A program made the translations under genes and the position numbers. Under the pieces are notes generated by a model. It was not told the DNA's origin, searched no databases, and worked only from the letters and a program-made list of their open reading frames with translations. Positions 8,802 to 17,464 of a stretch of 34,195 bases of DNA are shown here, piece by piece. Numbering within the stretch: the stretch's first letter is position 1; each line of letters opens with the position of its first letter. The stretch is from Candidatus Omnitrophota bacterium (GTDB taxonomy: Bacteria; Omnitrophota; Omnitrophia; Omnitrophales; Danuiimicrobiaceae): the NCBI GenBank assembly GCA_016206815.1, contig JACQQT010000062.1, forward strand, positions 1 through 34,195. Reading direction: 5' to 3'.

Positions 8802-9719
8802 TTAAATCACTCTTCTTTGATTGATAAATGAAAGTGTTTTTTCGTAGGTTGCTTTTACGTTGTCGGCGCTTGTTTGGGTACCTGAGAATCGTTCGTATTC
8901 AAGCGCTTGAAGTAGTTCGCGGAGCCTTGCAGCTTCTTTTTGAGACCACCGCTCCCCTGCTTTTTTCTCCAGCGTATTATAACCGCCTTGCGAGGGATTC
9001 CAATCTAATTTTTGTTTCACATACGTCAGTAAAAGACGTGTCAGTCCCTCTAAGAAATCTTTTGGATTTGGTTTCAATTCATGGGTATGATAAAGACGGT
9101 TTGCGTCCTCTATGAACTGGTCTTCCAGTGAAAGGACGGTAGGATTTGGAACTTGCGCTCGTTTTCTATTTTTTCGGTTGAGGATTAAAGTGATAGATCC
9201 AAACAACAGTCCTAAAAGTCCGGTTCCAAGCCCTAAGATCACGGGCCAAGGTTTTGAAGCGGGAGCTATGGTGATGCGGACTGCGGGAACTTCGATTTGG
9301 CTTGAAACAGCGCCGTCACCTTGGTTCCAGCGCAAAGAAAACCGCGAGATTTCGGCCTTTCCCGTTTTTTGAGCTAGAAATTGAAAGGTGAGGATTTGTT
9401 CAATCCCCTTCCCTAAGACATTCTCAGCAGTTGAGTTTGTTTCCTGGCGTACGCCTTCAAGTTGGAGATTCTCGGTTTGGATTTCAGGTGAGTCCATGCG
9501 AACGTTTTCAGGCAATTCAGGCCAAAGAATGTGAATGCGGTAAGAAAGCATTTCGCCAACGCGGTAGGTTCCGGTTGGTTGTTCAACACGGTCTAAGCGC
9601 GGGGTAGGAACTGGAACGGCTTGGACATCCGTGTCATTTGGAGGCTCCGCGTTCAGTTTGATCGGGAGCAGAACGAACAGAAACGAGAAAACCAAAACCA
9701 AGCGACGGATGAGATGCAT
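8802..9719 (-). CDS. BatD-like single-pass membrane protein 1
   Basis: 305 residues, not firmly assigned to a family. A signal peptide is seen at 1-24 (ending KLNA). An extracytoplasmic beta-rich domain covers about 40-152, with YRVGEMLSYRIHILWPELP and a repeated 'valley' of polar residues. One membrane segment lies at about 158-181, with positively charged residues (NRKNRKR) behind it, and a helical cytoplasmic tail follows. The layout matches the BatD-like protein two genes downstream and proteins of the DUF4381 type often found beside MoxR. It follows dnaK by 18 bp and precedes moxR by 14 bp. It probably presents a periplasmic domain to the MoxR/VWA machinery; this is inferred from context. 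Confidence 0.55.
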   Translation of the reverse strand: MHLIRRLVLVFSFLFVLLPIKLNAEPPNDTDVQAVPVPTPRLDRVEQPTGTYRVGEMLSYRIHILWPELPENVRMDSPEIQTENLQLEGVRQETNSTAENVLGKGIEQILTFQFLAQKTGKAEISRFSLRWNQGDGAVSSQIEVPAVRITIAPASKPWPVILGLGTGLLGLLFGSITLILNRKNRKRAQVPNPTVLSLEDQFIEDANRLYHTHELKPNPKDFLEGLTRLLLTYVKQKLDWNPSQGGYNTLEKKAGERWSQKEAARLRELLQALEYERFSGTQTSADNVKATYEKTLSFINQRRVI

Positions 9720-9737
9720 AGACAGCGCAAGGCAATT

Positions 9738-11684
9738 TTACTTTTTCTTTTTGTCGTCTTCATCACCGTCCACGACTTCGTAGTCGGCGTCGACTACCGT
9801 GGACTTGTCTTTAACTCCCGCATCTTTCCCGCCGGTTTTGGAACGAGAGGAAGGATCGCCTGCCGAGGCTTTCGTTTTTTGTTTGGAGGCAGCTTCATAC
9901 ATTTTTTGTGCAAGTGTATGCGAAGCATTCGTTAATTGATCGGTTGCCTGCTTGAAGGTTTCCAGCCGGTCTGATTTCAGAGCCTCTTTCGCATTTTTCA
10001 AAGCGTCTTCAATCCGGTCCTTCTCGCCTTTTTCAATCTTATCGCCGTGCTCTTTGATGCTTTTTTCAACCGAGTAAACCAGATTATCTAAATGGTTGCG
10101 GGCTTGAATCAGTTCCTGTTTTTGTTTATCCTCTTCTGCATGTGCTTCTGCCTCCCGAATCAGTTTTTCGACCTCTTCTTTTGCGAGGCCTGAGGAAGAC
10201 TCAATCCTGATTTTTTGCTCCTTTCCGGTTCCGAGGTCTTTTGCGGAGACATGCACAATACCGTTTGCATCAATGTCAAATGTCACCTCAATCTGCGGCA
10301 CTCCACGAGGAGCTGGTGGAATACCCTCCAGATTAAAGAGGCCGAGAACGCGGTTGTCTTGTGCCATTTGGCGTTCACCCTGCAGCACTTTTACCGTAAC
10401 GGCTGTTTGATTGTCGGCCGCCGTGGAAAATATTTCGGATTTACGGGTTGGGATGGTGGTATTGCGTTCGATTAATTTTGTCATCACACCTCCTAGCGTT
10501 TCGATACCCAGGGACAGCGGCGTCACATCCAAAAGCAGGACGTCACGAACTTCTCCCGCCAAAACGCCGCCTTGAATACCGGCACCGATCGCAACCACTT
10601 CATCCGGATTCACCCCTTTGTGAGGTTCTTTTCCGAACAGTTTACGGACCACCTCTTGGACGGCCGGCATCCGGGTTTGCCCTCCGACCAGAATCACCTC
10701 GTCAATTTTATCGGCAGTCACACCGGCATCTTGCAGACATTGCTTACACGGTCCGATGGTCCTTTCAATCAAGTCATGCACCAATTGTTCGAGTTTGGCG
10801 CGCGTTAACGTGACGGCCATATGTTTTGGGCCTGAAGCATCGGCCGTAATGAACGGCAGATTGATTTCAGTCGTTTCTGAGGTAGATAGTTCACATTTTG
10901 CTTTTTCAGCAGCTTCGCGGAGTCGTTGAAGTGCCATCCGATCTTTGGCAAGATCGATGCCGTCGGATTTTTTAAATTCGCTGACCAGCCACTCGATCAC
11001 CCGATGGTCAAAGTCGTCCCCACCCAGATGGGTATCGCCGTTCGTTGCTTTTACTTCAAACACACCCTCTCCGATTTCAAGAATCGAAATATCAAACGTA
11101 CCGCCTCCCAGGTCATATACCGCAATCCGCTCATCTTTTTTCTTGTCCAATCCATAGGCAAGCGCTGCCGCGGTCGGTTCGTTAATAATTCTCAAAACTT
11201 CAAGGCCTGCGATTTGCCCGGCGTCCTTGGTCGCTTGTCGTTGAGAGTCGTTAAAGTAAGCGGGTACCGTAACGACTGCCTGTTGAATGGGTTCACCGAG
11301 AAAGGCTTCCGCATCAGCTTTTAGTTTTTGAAGGACCATTGCTGAAATTTCAGGCGGGGTATAGTCACGGTTATCAATTGAAATCGCCGCCTCACCATGT
11401 TTTCCTTCTTTCACTTTAAACGGAACCAGTCTGATTTCGGTTTGGACTTCACTTGAGCGCCGTCCGATAAAACGTTTGGCGCTAAAAATCGTTCGTTCCG
11501 GATTGGTGACAGCTTGCCGTTTACCGGCTTGTCCGACGAGACGTTCGCCCGTTTTTGAAAAACCGACCACAGACGGGGTCGTCCGGTTACCTTCTTTGTT
11601 TGGGATCACTTTAGGCTCTCCGCCTTCCGTGATAGCCATGCATGAATTGGTGGTTCCCAAATCAATTCCTAAAACTTTTCCCAT
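9738..11684 (-). CDS. dnaK: Molecular chaperone DnaK (Hsp70)
   Basis: 648 residues, full length. The ATPase domain begins with GIDLGTTNSCMA (phosphate loop 1), has AVVTVPAYFNDSQRQATKDA, the second phosphate loop YDLGGGTFDISIL and the adenosine motif VILVGGQTRMPAVQ. The linker VLLLDVTPLSLGIET leads into the substrate-binding domain, then a helical lid and an acidic/lysine tail. The SD GGAGG lies 7 bases before ATG. It refolds and holds nascent or damaged proteins with DnaJ and GrpE, but neither partner gene nor hrcA is nearby, and no CIRCE repeat is seen upstream. Instead it heads the bat unit (18 bp gap to the next gene), an unusual position. Confidence 0.97.
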   Translation of the reverse strand: MGKVLGIDLGTTNSCMAITEGGEPKVIPNKEGNRTTPSVVGFSKTGERLVGQAGKRQAVTNPERTIFSAKRFIGRRSSEVQTEIRLVPFKVKEGKHGEAAISIDNRDYTPPEISAMVLQKLKADAEAFLGEPIQQAVVTVPAYFNDSQRQATKDAGQIAGLEVLRIINEPTAAALAYGLDKKKDERIAVYDLGGGTFDISILEIGEGVFEVKATNGDTHLGGDDFDHRVIEWLVSEFKKSDGIDLAKDRMALQRLREAAEKAKCELSTSETTEINLPFITADASGPKHMAVTLTRAKLEQLVHDLIERTIGPCKQCLQDAGVTADKIDEVILVGGQTRMPAVQEVVRKLFGKEPHKGVNPDEVVAIGAGIQGGVLAGEVRDVLLLDVTPLSLGIETLGGVMTKLIERNTTIPTRKSEIFSTAADNQTAVTVKVLQGERQMAQDNRVLGLFNLEGIPPAPRGVPQIEVTFDIDANGIVHVSAKDLGTGKEQKIRIESSSGLAKEEVEKLIREAEAHAEEDKQKQELIQARNHLDNLVYSVEKSIKEHGDKIEKGEKDRIEDALKNAKEALKSDRLETFKQATDQLTNASHTLAQKMYEAASKQKTKASAGDPSSRSKTGGKDAGVKDKSTVVDADYEVVDGDEDDKKKK

Positions 11685-11747
11685 GTGAATTCCTCCGTCA
11701 AATTTTTGTGATGAAATCAGTTTTTGCTAATCTTCTATCTTTAAGAC

Positions 11748-11764
11748 TTCAAAATGCGTGCCAA
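11748..11764 (-). promoter_or_regulatory. Near-match sigma-54 promoter upstream of dnaK
   Basis: On the minus strand the sequence TTGGCACGCATTTTGAA fits the -24/-12 pattern TTGGCAC-N5-TTGCA except that the -12 GC is GA. The GG and GA dinucleotides have exactly the required spacing. Transcription would start near 11737, giving an untranslated leader of about 50 bases before dnaK. The adjacent gene encodes a sigma-54 activator. Against this, the mismatch falls in an important base, and a TATACT sequence just upstream could serve as a sigma-70 -10 box, though no good -35 goes with it. Confidence 0.3.
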
Positions 11765-11826
11765 AAGTATAAAATAAGACAAACTTTAACTTATTTATTT
11801 TCAATGAGTTACACGATTCTATTCAT

Positions 11827-11847
11827 CGGCTACCGGATGGTATGCCG
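11827..11847. repeat. Imperfect dyad: possible activator site or end-of-operon hairpin
   Basis: On the plus strand CGGCTACC, loop GGAT, then GGTA-T-GCCG form an 8-bp inverted repeat with one bulged base. It lies between the response-regulator stop codon (11882) and dnaK. As RNA on the minus strand it could be a 3' hairpin of the regulator transcript, but no U-run follows. As DNA its centre sits about 100 bp upstream of the predicted dnaK sigma-54 start, where enhancer sites for NtrC-type activators are commonly placed. The rest of the 197-bp gap shows only the promoter candidate and AT-rich sequence. Confidence 0.4.
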
Positions 11848-11881
11848 CGTTGTGTTGAAAGGATACAAGAATGTGTCAGAG

Positions 11882-13252
11882 TTATTCATCAATTTTGTAT
11901 TCCGACATCTTCCGGTAAAGCGTTCTTCTTGAGATTCCAAGCCTTTTTGCTGCCAAACTTTTGTTGTGATTGACCTCGCCCAAGGTTTTTCGGATCATCG
12001 CCTCTTCCATTTCTTCGAATGTGCCCAATTCTTTTGTTCCCATATTCAATTTTGATAGGATTGGTTTTCTGCCGCCTCGGATATCAATCGGCACGTCATC
12101 CGCCGTAATGACATTCGAACGGTTTAAGACCACCATCCGTTCGACAATATTTTTGAGTTCTCGAACGTTGCCCGGCCAATTATATTTGCCGAGGGTATTG
12201 AGGGCTTCCGGCGTTATTTTTTCAATCACTTTTCTATTTTTTTCAGCAAAGGCGTTTAAATAATGATGGATTAAAAGCGGAATGTCAGCCGGCCGGTTCC
12301 TGAGCGGCGGGATTTCAAGCAAAATGACATTGATCCGGTAATAAAGGTCTTCTCGAAATATACCAGCTTCCGTCTGTTCTTTTAGGTTTTTGTTGGTTGC
12401 GCAAACTAATCGAACATCAGAACGTAGCGTTTTTGTGCTTCCCACGCGTTCGAATTCGCCGGATTGCAGCACTCTTAAGAGTTTGGTTTGCATGTTTTCC
12501 GGGATGTCACTTACCTCGTCAAGAAATAACGTTCCCCCGTTTGCCCGTTCAAATCTGCCGGTTTTTCGTTCCGTCGCCCCTGTAAATGCACCGCGTTCAT
12601 GGCCGAAAAGTTCGCTCGCAAGAAGTGTTTCGGTAAGCGTTGCCATGTGGATGGTGACAAACGGATGGTTGGATCGCTTGCTTTCGGAATGGATCAGATG
12701 CGCAAAGAGTTCTTTACCGGTTCCGCTTTCTCCCTGAATCAAGACGGTTGAATCTGATTGTGCGATCTGCTTTGACAATGCGATCAGCTGCTTGATCGCA
12801 GGAGATTCCCCGATGATTTCGCCGGATTCGTACCGTTCCCGGGAGAGTTCCTCGCGGAGACTGATATTTTCATGTTCAAGCGCTTTCTGATGGAGTGCTT
12901 TTTTGAGCGTTAATTCTAGTTCGTCAAAGTTAATCGGTTTTGTCAGATAGTAATAGGCACCCGCTTTAATGGCTTGAACGGCCGTTTCAACCGTTCCGTA
13001 AGCGGTCAGCATGATGACGATCGTCTCCGGTGCGCTTCGCTTGATTTCATGGAGAAAATCCAGTCCGCTCATCTCAGGCATCTTGAGGTCTGTTAACGTA
13101 ATCTCGGGACGCTCTTTTTTGATGAGGGCCATCCCTTCTTTTGCCGATCCGGCAAGCAGCACTTCGTAGCCGAGGTCGTTTAGAAATTGCTTTAATCCTT
13201 CTCGTGTATTTTTTTCGTCATCTACGATGAGGATCGTCGATCCGTAACTCAT
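11882..13252 (-). CDS. Sigma-54-dependent response regulator, NtrC family
   Basis: 456 residues with three domains. The receiver (1-120) has the acidic pair D11-D12, phospho-acceptor D55 in LTDLKMP and K105 in YYLTKP. The AAA+ domain has Walker A GESGTGKE (174-181), the sigma-54 contact loop GAFTGA (221-226, intact) and Walker B TLFLDE (241-246). A Fis-type helix-turn-helix is at the C-terminus (LAAKRLGISRRTLYRKM). The intact GAFTGA loop shows that it should activate sigma-54 promoters. Its ATG overlaps the kinase stop (ATGA). It is the last gene of the 15-kb run and lies next to the dnaK regulatory region. The signal and targets are not identified. Confidence 0.93.
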   Translation of the reverse strand: MSYGSTILIVDDEKNTREGLKQFLNDLGYEVLLAGSAKEGMALIKKERPEITLTDLKMPEMSGLDFLHEIKRSAPETIVIMLTAYGTVETAVQAIKAGAYYYLTKPINFDELELTLKKALHQKALEHENISLREELSRERYESGEIIGESPAIKQLIALSKQIAQSDSTVLIQGESGTGKELFAHLIHSESKRSNHPFVTIHMATLTETLLASELFGHERGAFTGATERKTGRFERANGGTLFLDEVSDIPENMQTKLLRVLQSGEFERVGSTKTLRSDVRLVCATNKNLKEQTEAGIFREDLYYRINVILLEIPPLRNRPADIPLLIHHYLNAFAEKNRKVIEKITPEALNTLGKYNWPGNVRELKNIVERMVVLNRSNVITADDVPIDIRGGRKPILSKLNMGTKELGTFEEMEEAMIRKTLGEVNHNKSLAAKRLGISRRTLYRKMSEYKIDE

Positions 13253-14421
13253 GGTTTCTTTTCTTTCTCCGGTTCAGGGAGGCGCAATTTTTCAAGCCGT
13301 ATCGGGAGAATAATCGTAAAAGTAGTTCCCCCTTTCGGCCTACTTGCCACTTCGATGCGTCCTCCGTGTTCTCTGATGATTTGATACACAATCATGAGTC
13401 CCAAACCGCTCCCCTCCTCCCGGGTGGTGTAGTATGCATCAAAAATTTTGGGCAAGATATGACCCGGAATTCCAACGCCGCTATCGTGAAAGTGTATCAG
13501 GCATAGTTTCTCTTTTTTCTCTGTATGAATCTTAAGGAGGCCGCCTTTGGGCATGGCATGGGTTGCGTTTTTGATGATATTGAGAACCGCTTGTTGCATC
13601 CGCTCAGGATCAAAAAGAAACGGCGGTATTTTCTTATCAAATTCACTTTGAATTCGAATTTTCAACTTTTTTAATTCAGGTTTTTCAATCGAGACGGTTT
13701 TTGTGAGCAAGTCATGGATTTGTTCCACTTCAAATCGGAGCGGTTTCCGTCTGGCGGCCCTGAGAAAATTACGAATAATTTGATCTAATCTTGCCGTTTC
13801 ATCCGTGATCACTTCCAGAGACCGAATTGCTTTTTTCCGATCGTCGGCAGTCAGCTTCTTGAAAGCCTGCTCCAGAAGTTTTGTGTGGATGGTGATCGAG
13901 TTCAGCGGGTTTCCGATTTCATGCGCAATTCCGGCCGCCAAACCAAGCATTGATTCCCAGTTCTCGAGTTTAAAACGTTCCCGGATATCCATTTCCGTTC
14001 CGGTGAGGTTGGAAATGGTGAGCAAAATGAAAGGCGGCGCTTCATTTTTCTCTATGAGCAAGGTAATGTTAAGAATCATCGGTCGAGGCAGCAGCACTTC
14101 AAATTCTTCTTGAAAAATTTCTCGTCTTTCATGGATGGCTTTCGAAAGCAAAGCAAGGAGAGGTTCATCGGGAATGGCTTGCTCCAGTATTTTTTTCTGG
14201 GCGGTGTTTTCCGGTAAGTTGAACAGCTGGACCATGCGTCTATTCGTGAACAAAATTTCTTTTTCAAAATTTAAAACCATGACCCCTTCTGAGATTCGAT
14301 CAAATAACAACTGAATGAATTTCGTTTTCTGCGCGAGATCCAGTAAATAATGTTCTAAGTTTTTACGATCGATCCGGTCAATCCGGCTTGCGATTCGATC
14401 TAAAAATTCAGTGGCTGACAT
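13249..14421 (-). CDS. Soluble sensor histidine kinase, NtrB-like
   Basis: 390 residues without any membrane segment, so a cytoplasmic sensor. A PAS-like domain spans about 35-140 (ISEGVMVLNFEKEILFTNRRM). The dimerisation and phosphoacceptor region has H167 in AGIAHEIGNPLNS. The ATPase domain shows the N box with N285 (LNIIKNATHAM), G1 DSGVGI (313-318) and G2 GSGLGL (337-342). This layout is typical of kinases paired with NtrC-type regulators, and the regulator gene indeed overlaps it by 4 bp. It begins two bases after trpF, joining it to the amino-acid biosynthesis run. The PAS ligand is unknown. Confidence 0.93.
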   Translation of the reverse strand: MSATEFLDRIASRIDRIDRKNLEHYLLDLAQKTKFIQLLFDRISEGVMVLNFEKEILFTNRRMVQLFNLPENTAQKKILEQAIPDEPLLALLSKAIHERREIFQEEFEVLLPRPMILNITLLIEKNEAPPFILLTISNLTGTEMDIRERFKLENWESMLGLAAGIAHEIGNPLNSITIHTKLLEQAFKKLTADDRKKAIRSLEVITDETARLDQIIRNFLRAARRKPLRFEVEQIHDLLTKTVSIEKPELKKLKIRIQSEFDKKIPPFLFDPERMQQAVLNIIKNATHAMPKGGLLKIHTEKKEKLCLIHFHDSGVGIPGHILPKIFDAYYTTREEGSGLGLMIVYQIIREHGGRIEVASRPKGGTTFTIILPIRLEKLRLPEPEKEKKP

Positions 14422-14423
14422 GG

Positions 14424-15065
14424 TTAGGATGATGCTTTACTCCGTTTTTTTCCTTTTGCAATATTGATGAACTCTTCCAATAAAAAATAATCCTTAATGC
14501 CGGGGCTTTTTTCAACGCCGCTGGCAACGTCTACAGCATAGGGTTTCAATTGCCGGAGTGCCGCCTCGAGATTATGAATAGTCAATCCTCCTGCCAGGAA
14601 CAGTTTTTCATGGACATAGGGTTTGTCTTCAATGAACGACCTGTCAAACGTTGCCCCGCTGCCGCCAAGGTGTTCACGCGAATAGGTATCAAAGAGGAAG
14701 GCGCTCACGTCATATTCATCGATCCGCTTTAGACTCATCGCATCTTTCACCCGGAACGTTTTAATGACTTGATACTTTCGTTCCATAAAGTATTGACAAT
14801 GCCTTGAAGTTTCGTCTCCGTGAAACTGCAGCCATGACAGACCCAGGTCTGAAGCGATTGCCTCCGTTTCCTCTTTGGATTGATTGGCAAAAACACCCAC
14901 AAAATTTTGGAAAGGTTTTACGGCATGCATCATTTCTTTCGCTTGATCGCGGGAAACCTTTCGTTTACTTTCACAGAAAATAAAACCCAGAAAATCTGCC
15001 CCTAGCTCAACCGCTCGAATGGCATCGGCAACGTTTGTATTCCCGCATATCTTTACTTTAACCAT
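14424..15065 (-). CDS. trpF: Phosphoribosylanthranilate isomerase
   Basis: The enzyme isomerises phosphoribosylanthranilate in tryptophan synthesis. The 213-residue beta/alpha barrel starts VKVKICG with the catalytic base C7; the catalytic acid is D126 in FLFDTYS. Both positions agree with well-studied TrpF enzymes. The phosphate-binding glycines are visible in LAGGLT and VASGVEKSPG. It overlaps trpC by 13 bp and precedes the histidine kinase by 2 bp. trpB and trpA, the usual next genes, are absent here and must lie elsewhere if the pathway is complete. Confidence 0.95.
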   Translation of the reverse strand: MVKVKICGNTNVADAIRAVELGADFLGFIFCESKRKVSRDQAKEMMHAVKPFQNFVGVFANQSKEETEAIASDLGLSWLQFHGDETSRHCQYFMERKYQVIKTFRVKDAMSLKRIDEYDVSAFLFDTYSREHLGGSGATFDRSFIEDKPYVHEKLFLAGGLTIHNLEAALRQLKPYAVDVASGVEKSPGIKDYFLLEEFINIAKGKKRSKASS

Positions 15066-15859
15066 GATGACACTCCGCTTGACGGTCCATAAAGTTCCGT
15101 TATTTTTTGTTGAATGTTTTTAGATTTCATTAAGGCAGTGCCAATCAAAAAACAATGAGCGCCTAACGCATGATAGCGGGTTATTTCGGCTTGGGTTTCA
15201 ATCCCGCTTTCGATGACGACGGTTGCCGTTTTTGGAACAAATTTGATCAGATTTTCCGAGATGCTGCGATCGATTTCAAGAGTTTTGAGGTTTCGGTTAT
15301 TGATTCCGATCAGCTGACTGCCTGCGTGGATCGCCCGGTCGAGTTCCGCTTTTGAGTGAACCTCCACCAGCGTCTCTAACTGGAGTTGAGTTGCGATTTG
15401 AAGCAAGGTTTTCAATTCTTGGTCTGAGACCAGCATGGCGATGATCAAGAAAGCGTCTGCTTTAAGGAGCGCCGTTTCATACACTTGGTAAGGATCAAAA
15501 ATAAAGTCCTTCCTGAGGAGCGGGACGGAGGTTAATGGCCTGATTTGCTTGAGCGTTTTGGGATTGCCCTGGAAATAATGTCTTTCCGTGAGAACGGAAA
15601 TGGCGCTTGCACCGGCAGCCTCAAATTCCTGCACGATCACTTGAGGCTCAAATTCTTGCCGCAGAATTCCTTCCGAAGGAGACGCTTTTTTTAATTCACA
15701 AATGAGATGAATTCCCTTCCCTTTGGTGAGGGCGTTTTGTAGCGAACGGCGCCGGAAAACATTTTGTTCGGCCTTTTCCTTTATTTTGGTGAAAGGCATG
15801 AGCCGTTTCAGTTCTTCTATTTCTTTTCGTTTATGTTCTACGATTTCATTTAAGATCAT
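15053..15859 (-). CDS. trpC: Indole-3-glycerol phosphate synthase
   Basis: 268 residues. The enzyme closes the indole ring from carboxyphenylamino-deoxyribulose phosphate. Catalytic residues are recognisable: E55 and K57 with SPSEG in CELKKASPSEG, then the lysine in PLLRKDFIFDPYQVYE, IGINNRNLKTLEID and the phosphate-site VIESGI. It is a stand-alone enzyme, not fused to TrpF. It overlaps trpD by 14 bp upstream and trpF by 13 bp downstream, so the three genes are probably translationally coupled. Confidence 0.96.
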   Translation of the reverse strand: MILNEIVEHKRKEIEELKRLMPFTKIKEKAEQNVFRRRSLQNALTKGKGIHLICELKKASPSEGILRQEFEPQVIVQEFEAAGASAISVLTERHYFQGNPKTLKQIRPLTSVPLLRKDFIFDPYQVYETALLKADAFLIIAMLVSDQELKTLLQIATQLQLETLVEVHSKAELDRAIHAGSQLIGINNRNLKTLEIDRSISENLIKFVPKTATVVIESGIETQAEITRYHALGAHCFLIGTALMKSKNIQQKITELYGPSSGVSSWLK

Positions 15860-16889
15860 GGCTGATTTTAACGAGGCAGTTTAGGGTTTTCAAAGCTGCG
15901 CCGGAATTTAAAGATTTTTCCGCTAGAGCAATTCCAGCTTTAAGATTTTTAGCGAGACCGCTGGTATACAAAATAGCTGCTGCATTCAACAAAACAATCT
16001 CACGCCTCGGGCCTCTGTCCCTTCCTTGTAGGATGCCGTTCGTGATTTTACGGTTGAGTTTCGGATCGCCCCCTTTGAATTGAGCAGACCGGCCTTTCAG
16101 AAAACCAAACCGATCCGGAAAAATGATACGTTTCACTATCTTCCCATTTTTTAATTCGTAGACCAATGAGTGAGAAATGGTTGAAAATTCGTCCATCTGG
16201 TGCTGCGGGCTGTGGACAATCATCACGTGTTTTAACTTGAGTTTTTTGGCTGCCAGAGCCACTTTTTGAGCGAGATCCCTGTCGAAAACGCCAATGACCT
16301 GCCGGGGCGGCCGCAATGGGTTCAGAAGGGGGCCTATGACGTTAAAGACAGTTCGAATCTGATATCTTGATTTTAACTTTTTCCTGAGAGCCTGAACCGC
16401 TTTAAAAGAACCGTGATAAAGAGGAGCGTGGAAATAGCCGATTCGGCATCTTTCTAACGCGGTTAGCATTCGCCCCGGGGACGCGTCTATTTTTACCCCA
16501 AAGGCCTCCAGCAGATCTGCGCTTCCGCATTGGGATGAGATACTTCGGTTTCCGTGCTTTGCCACATTCGCCCCCGCTCCTGCGGCGATGAGGCTGGCAG
16601 TTGTCGAGATATTGAAAGTGTTGGTTCCGTCGCCGCCCGTTCCGCATCCATCCACGAGGTACGGAAAATGCTTGCGAGTAATCGGCTTTTCCATTTTTCT
16701 TACAGCTTGTGCAGCGCCGGCAATTTCGAAAGCAGTCTCGCCTTTTACGTGAAGGAGGCAAAGGATTAATTTGATAGACTCAAGGTCTAGCTTCTTCCCG
16801 GAGAGAAGTTTCTGAAAAAGAAAGGTCGATTCCCCGAAGGTTAAGCTCTTCCCGAGAAGTAGCTTGTCTTTGAAATTCTGCGGTTTCAT
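15846..16889 (-). CDS. trpD: Anthranilate phosphoribosyltransferase
   Basis: The enzyme joins anthranilate to PRPP. The PRPP-binding motif GTGGD, the following TFNISTTAS and the glycine-rich VAKHGNRS region are all present. I place the start at the ATG at 16889, one base after the trpG stop codon, giving 347 residues. An in-frame TTG at 16907 would add six residues and overlap trpG by 17 bp; neither start has a clear SD. It is a stand-alone protein, not fused to TrpG as in enteric bacteria. Confidence 0.94.
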   Translation of the reverse strand: MKPQNFKDKLLLGKSLTFGESTFLFQKLLSGKKLDLESIKLILCLLHVKGETAFEIAGAAQAVRKMEKPITRKHFPYLVDGCGTGGDGTNTFNISTTASLIAAGAGANVAKHGNRSISSQCGSADLLEAFGVKIDASPGRMLTALERCRIGYFHAPLYHGSFKAVQALRKKLKSRYQIRTVFNVIGPLLNPLRPPRQVIGVFDRDLAQKVALAAKKLKLKHVMIVHSPQHQMDEFSTISHSLVYELKNGKIVKRIIFPDRFGFLKGRSAQFKGGDPKLNRKITNGILQGRDRGPRREIVLLNAAAILYTSGLAKNLKAGIALAEKSLNSGAALKTLNCLVKISHDLK

Positions 16890-16890
16890 T

Positions 16891-17457
16891 TTAATGAATG
16901 GTGACAAAATTTTTCAATATCTTTTTCCCAGCCGGCGTTAAAATAGATTCCGGATGGAATTGTACCCCGAAAGTCCGGTGAGTTTTGTGGGCGAGGCCCA
17001 TAATTTCTTTATCTTTAGTTTCAGCCGTGATTTCCAGAGAAGGGGGGAAAGATTTCCGTTCAACTAAAAGCGAATGATAGCGCGTTGCTTGAAAGGGGTT
17101 TTCGATTTGGCGGAAAATTCCTTTCCGGTTGTGATAAATTTGTGAGACTTTCCCATGCATGATTTTTTTGGCACGGACAATGCGTCCTCCGAACACTTGT
17201 CCGATGCACTGATGTCCCAGGCATACTCCCAGAATAGGAATCGTGCCACTGAGATGCTGGATCAGCTCGTTCGAAATTCCGGCTTGATCCGGCGTGCCGG
17301 GTCCGGGTGAAATCACGATTTTCTTTGGTTTTATTTTTCGGATTTCGGCAATCGTGATTTTATTGTTTCTGAAAACGACGACCTTTTCCCCCAACTCGCT
17401 CAAGTATTGGACGAGGTTGTAAGTGAAGGAATCGTAATTATCAATCATGAGGATCAT
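16891..17457 (-). CDS. trpG: Anthranilate synthase glutaminase subunit
   Basis: 188 residues, class I glutamine amidotransferase that feeds ammonia to TrpE. The triad is complete: nucleophile C79 in GVCLGHQ, with H168 and E170 in VQFHPES. The oxyanion-loop motif PGPGTP is at 51-56. It starts 7 bp after trpE. Close homologues (PabA) can also serve folate synthesis, so a dual role with a PabB elsewhere is possible, but the trp context favours tryptophan. Confidence 0.94.
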   Translation of the reverse strand: MILMIDNYDSFTYNLVQYLSELGEKVVVFRNNKITIAEIRKIKPKKIVISPGPGTPDQAGISNELIQHLSGTIPILGVCLGHQCIGQVFGGRIVRAKKIMHGKVSQIYHNRKGIFRQIENPFQATRYHSLLVERKSFPPSLEITAETKDKEIMGLAHKTHRTFGVQFHPESILTPAGKKILKNFVTIH

Positions 17458-17464
17458 GGCGCTG

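Noticed and set aside
10448..10813. Plus-strand 121-codon frame opposite dnaK
   Set aside because: Long antisense frames are common opposite dnaK because of its codon bias; no motif or SD supports it.
11685..11881. Search for a CIRCE or other heat-shock repressor repeat upstream of dnaK
   Set aside because: No TTAGCACTC-N9-GAGTGCTAA-like repeat is present.
11642..11932. Plus-strand 96-codon frame across the dnaK-regulator gap
   Set aside because: It overlaps the start of dnaK and the end of the regulator, has no recognisable domain, and the gap is better explained by control elements.
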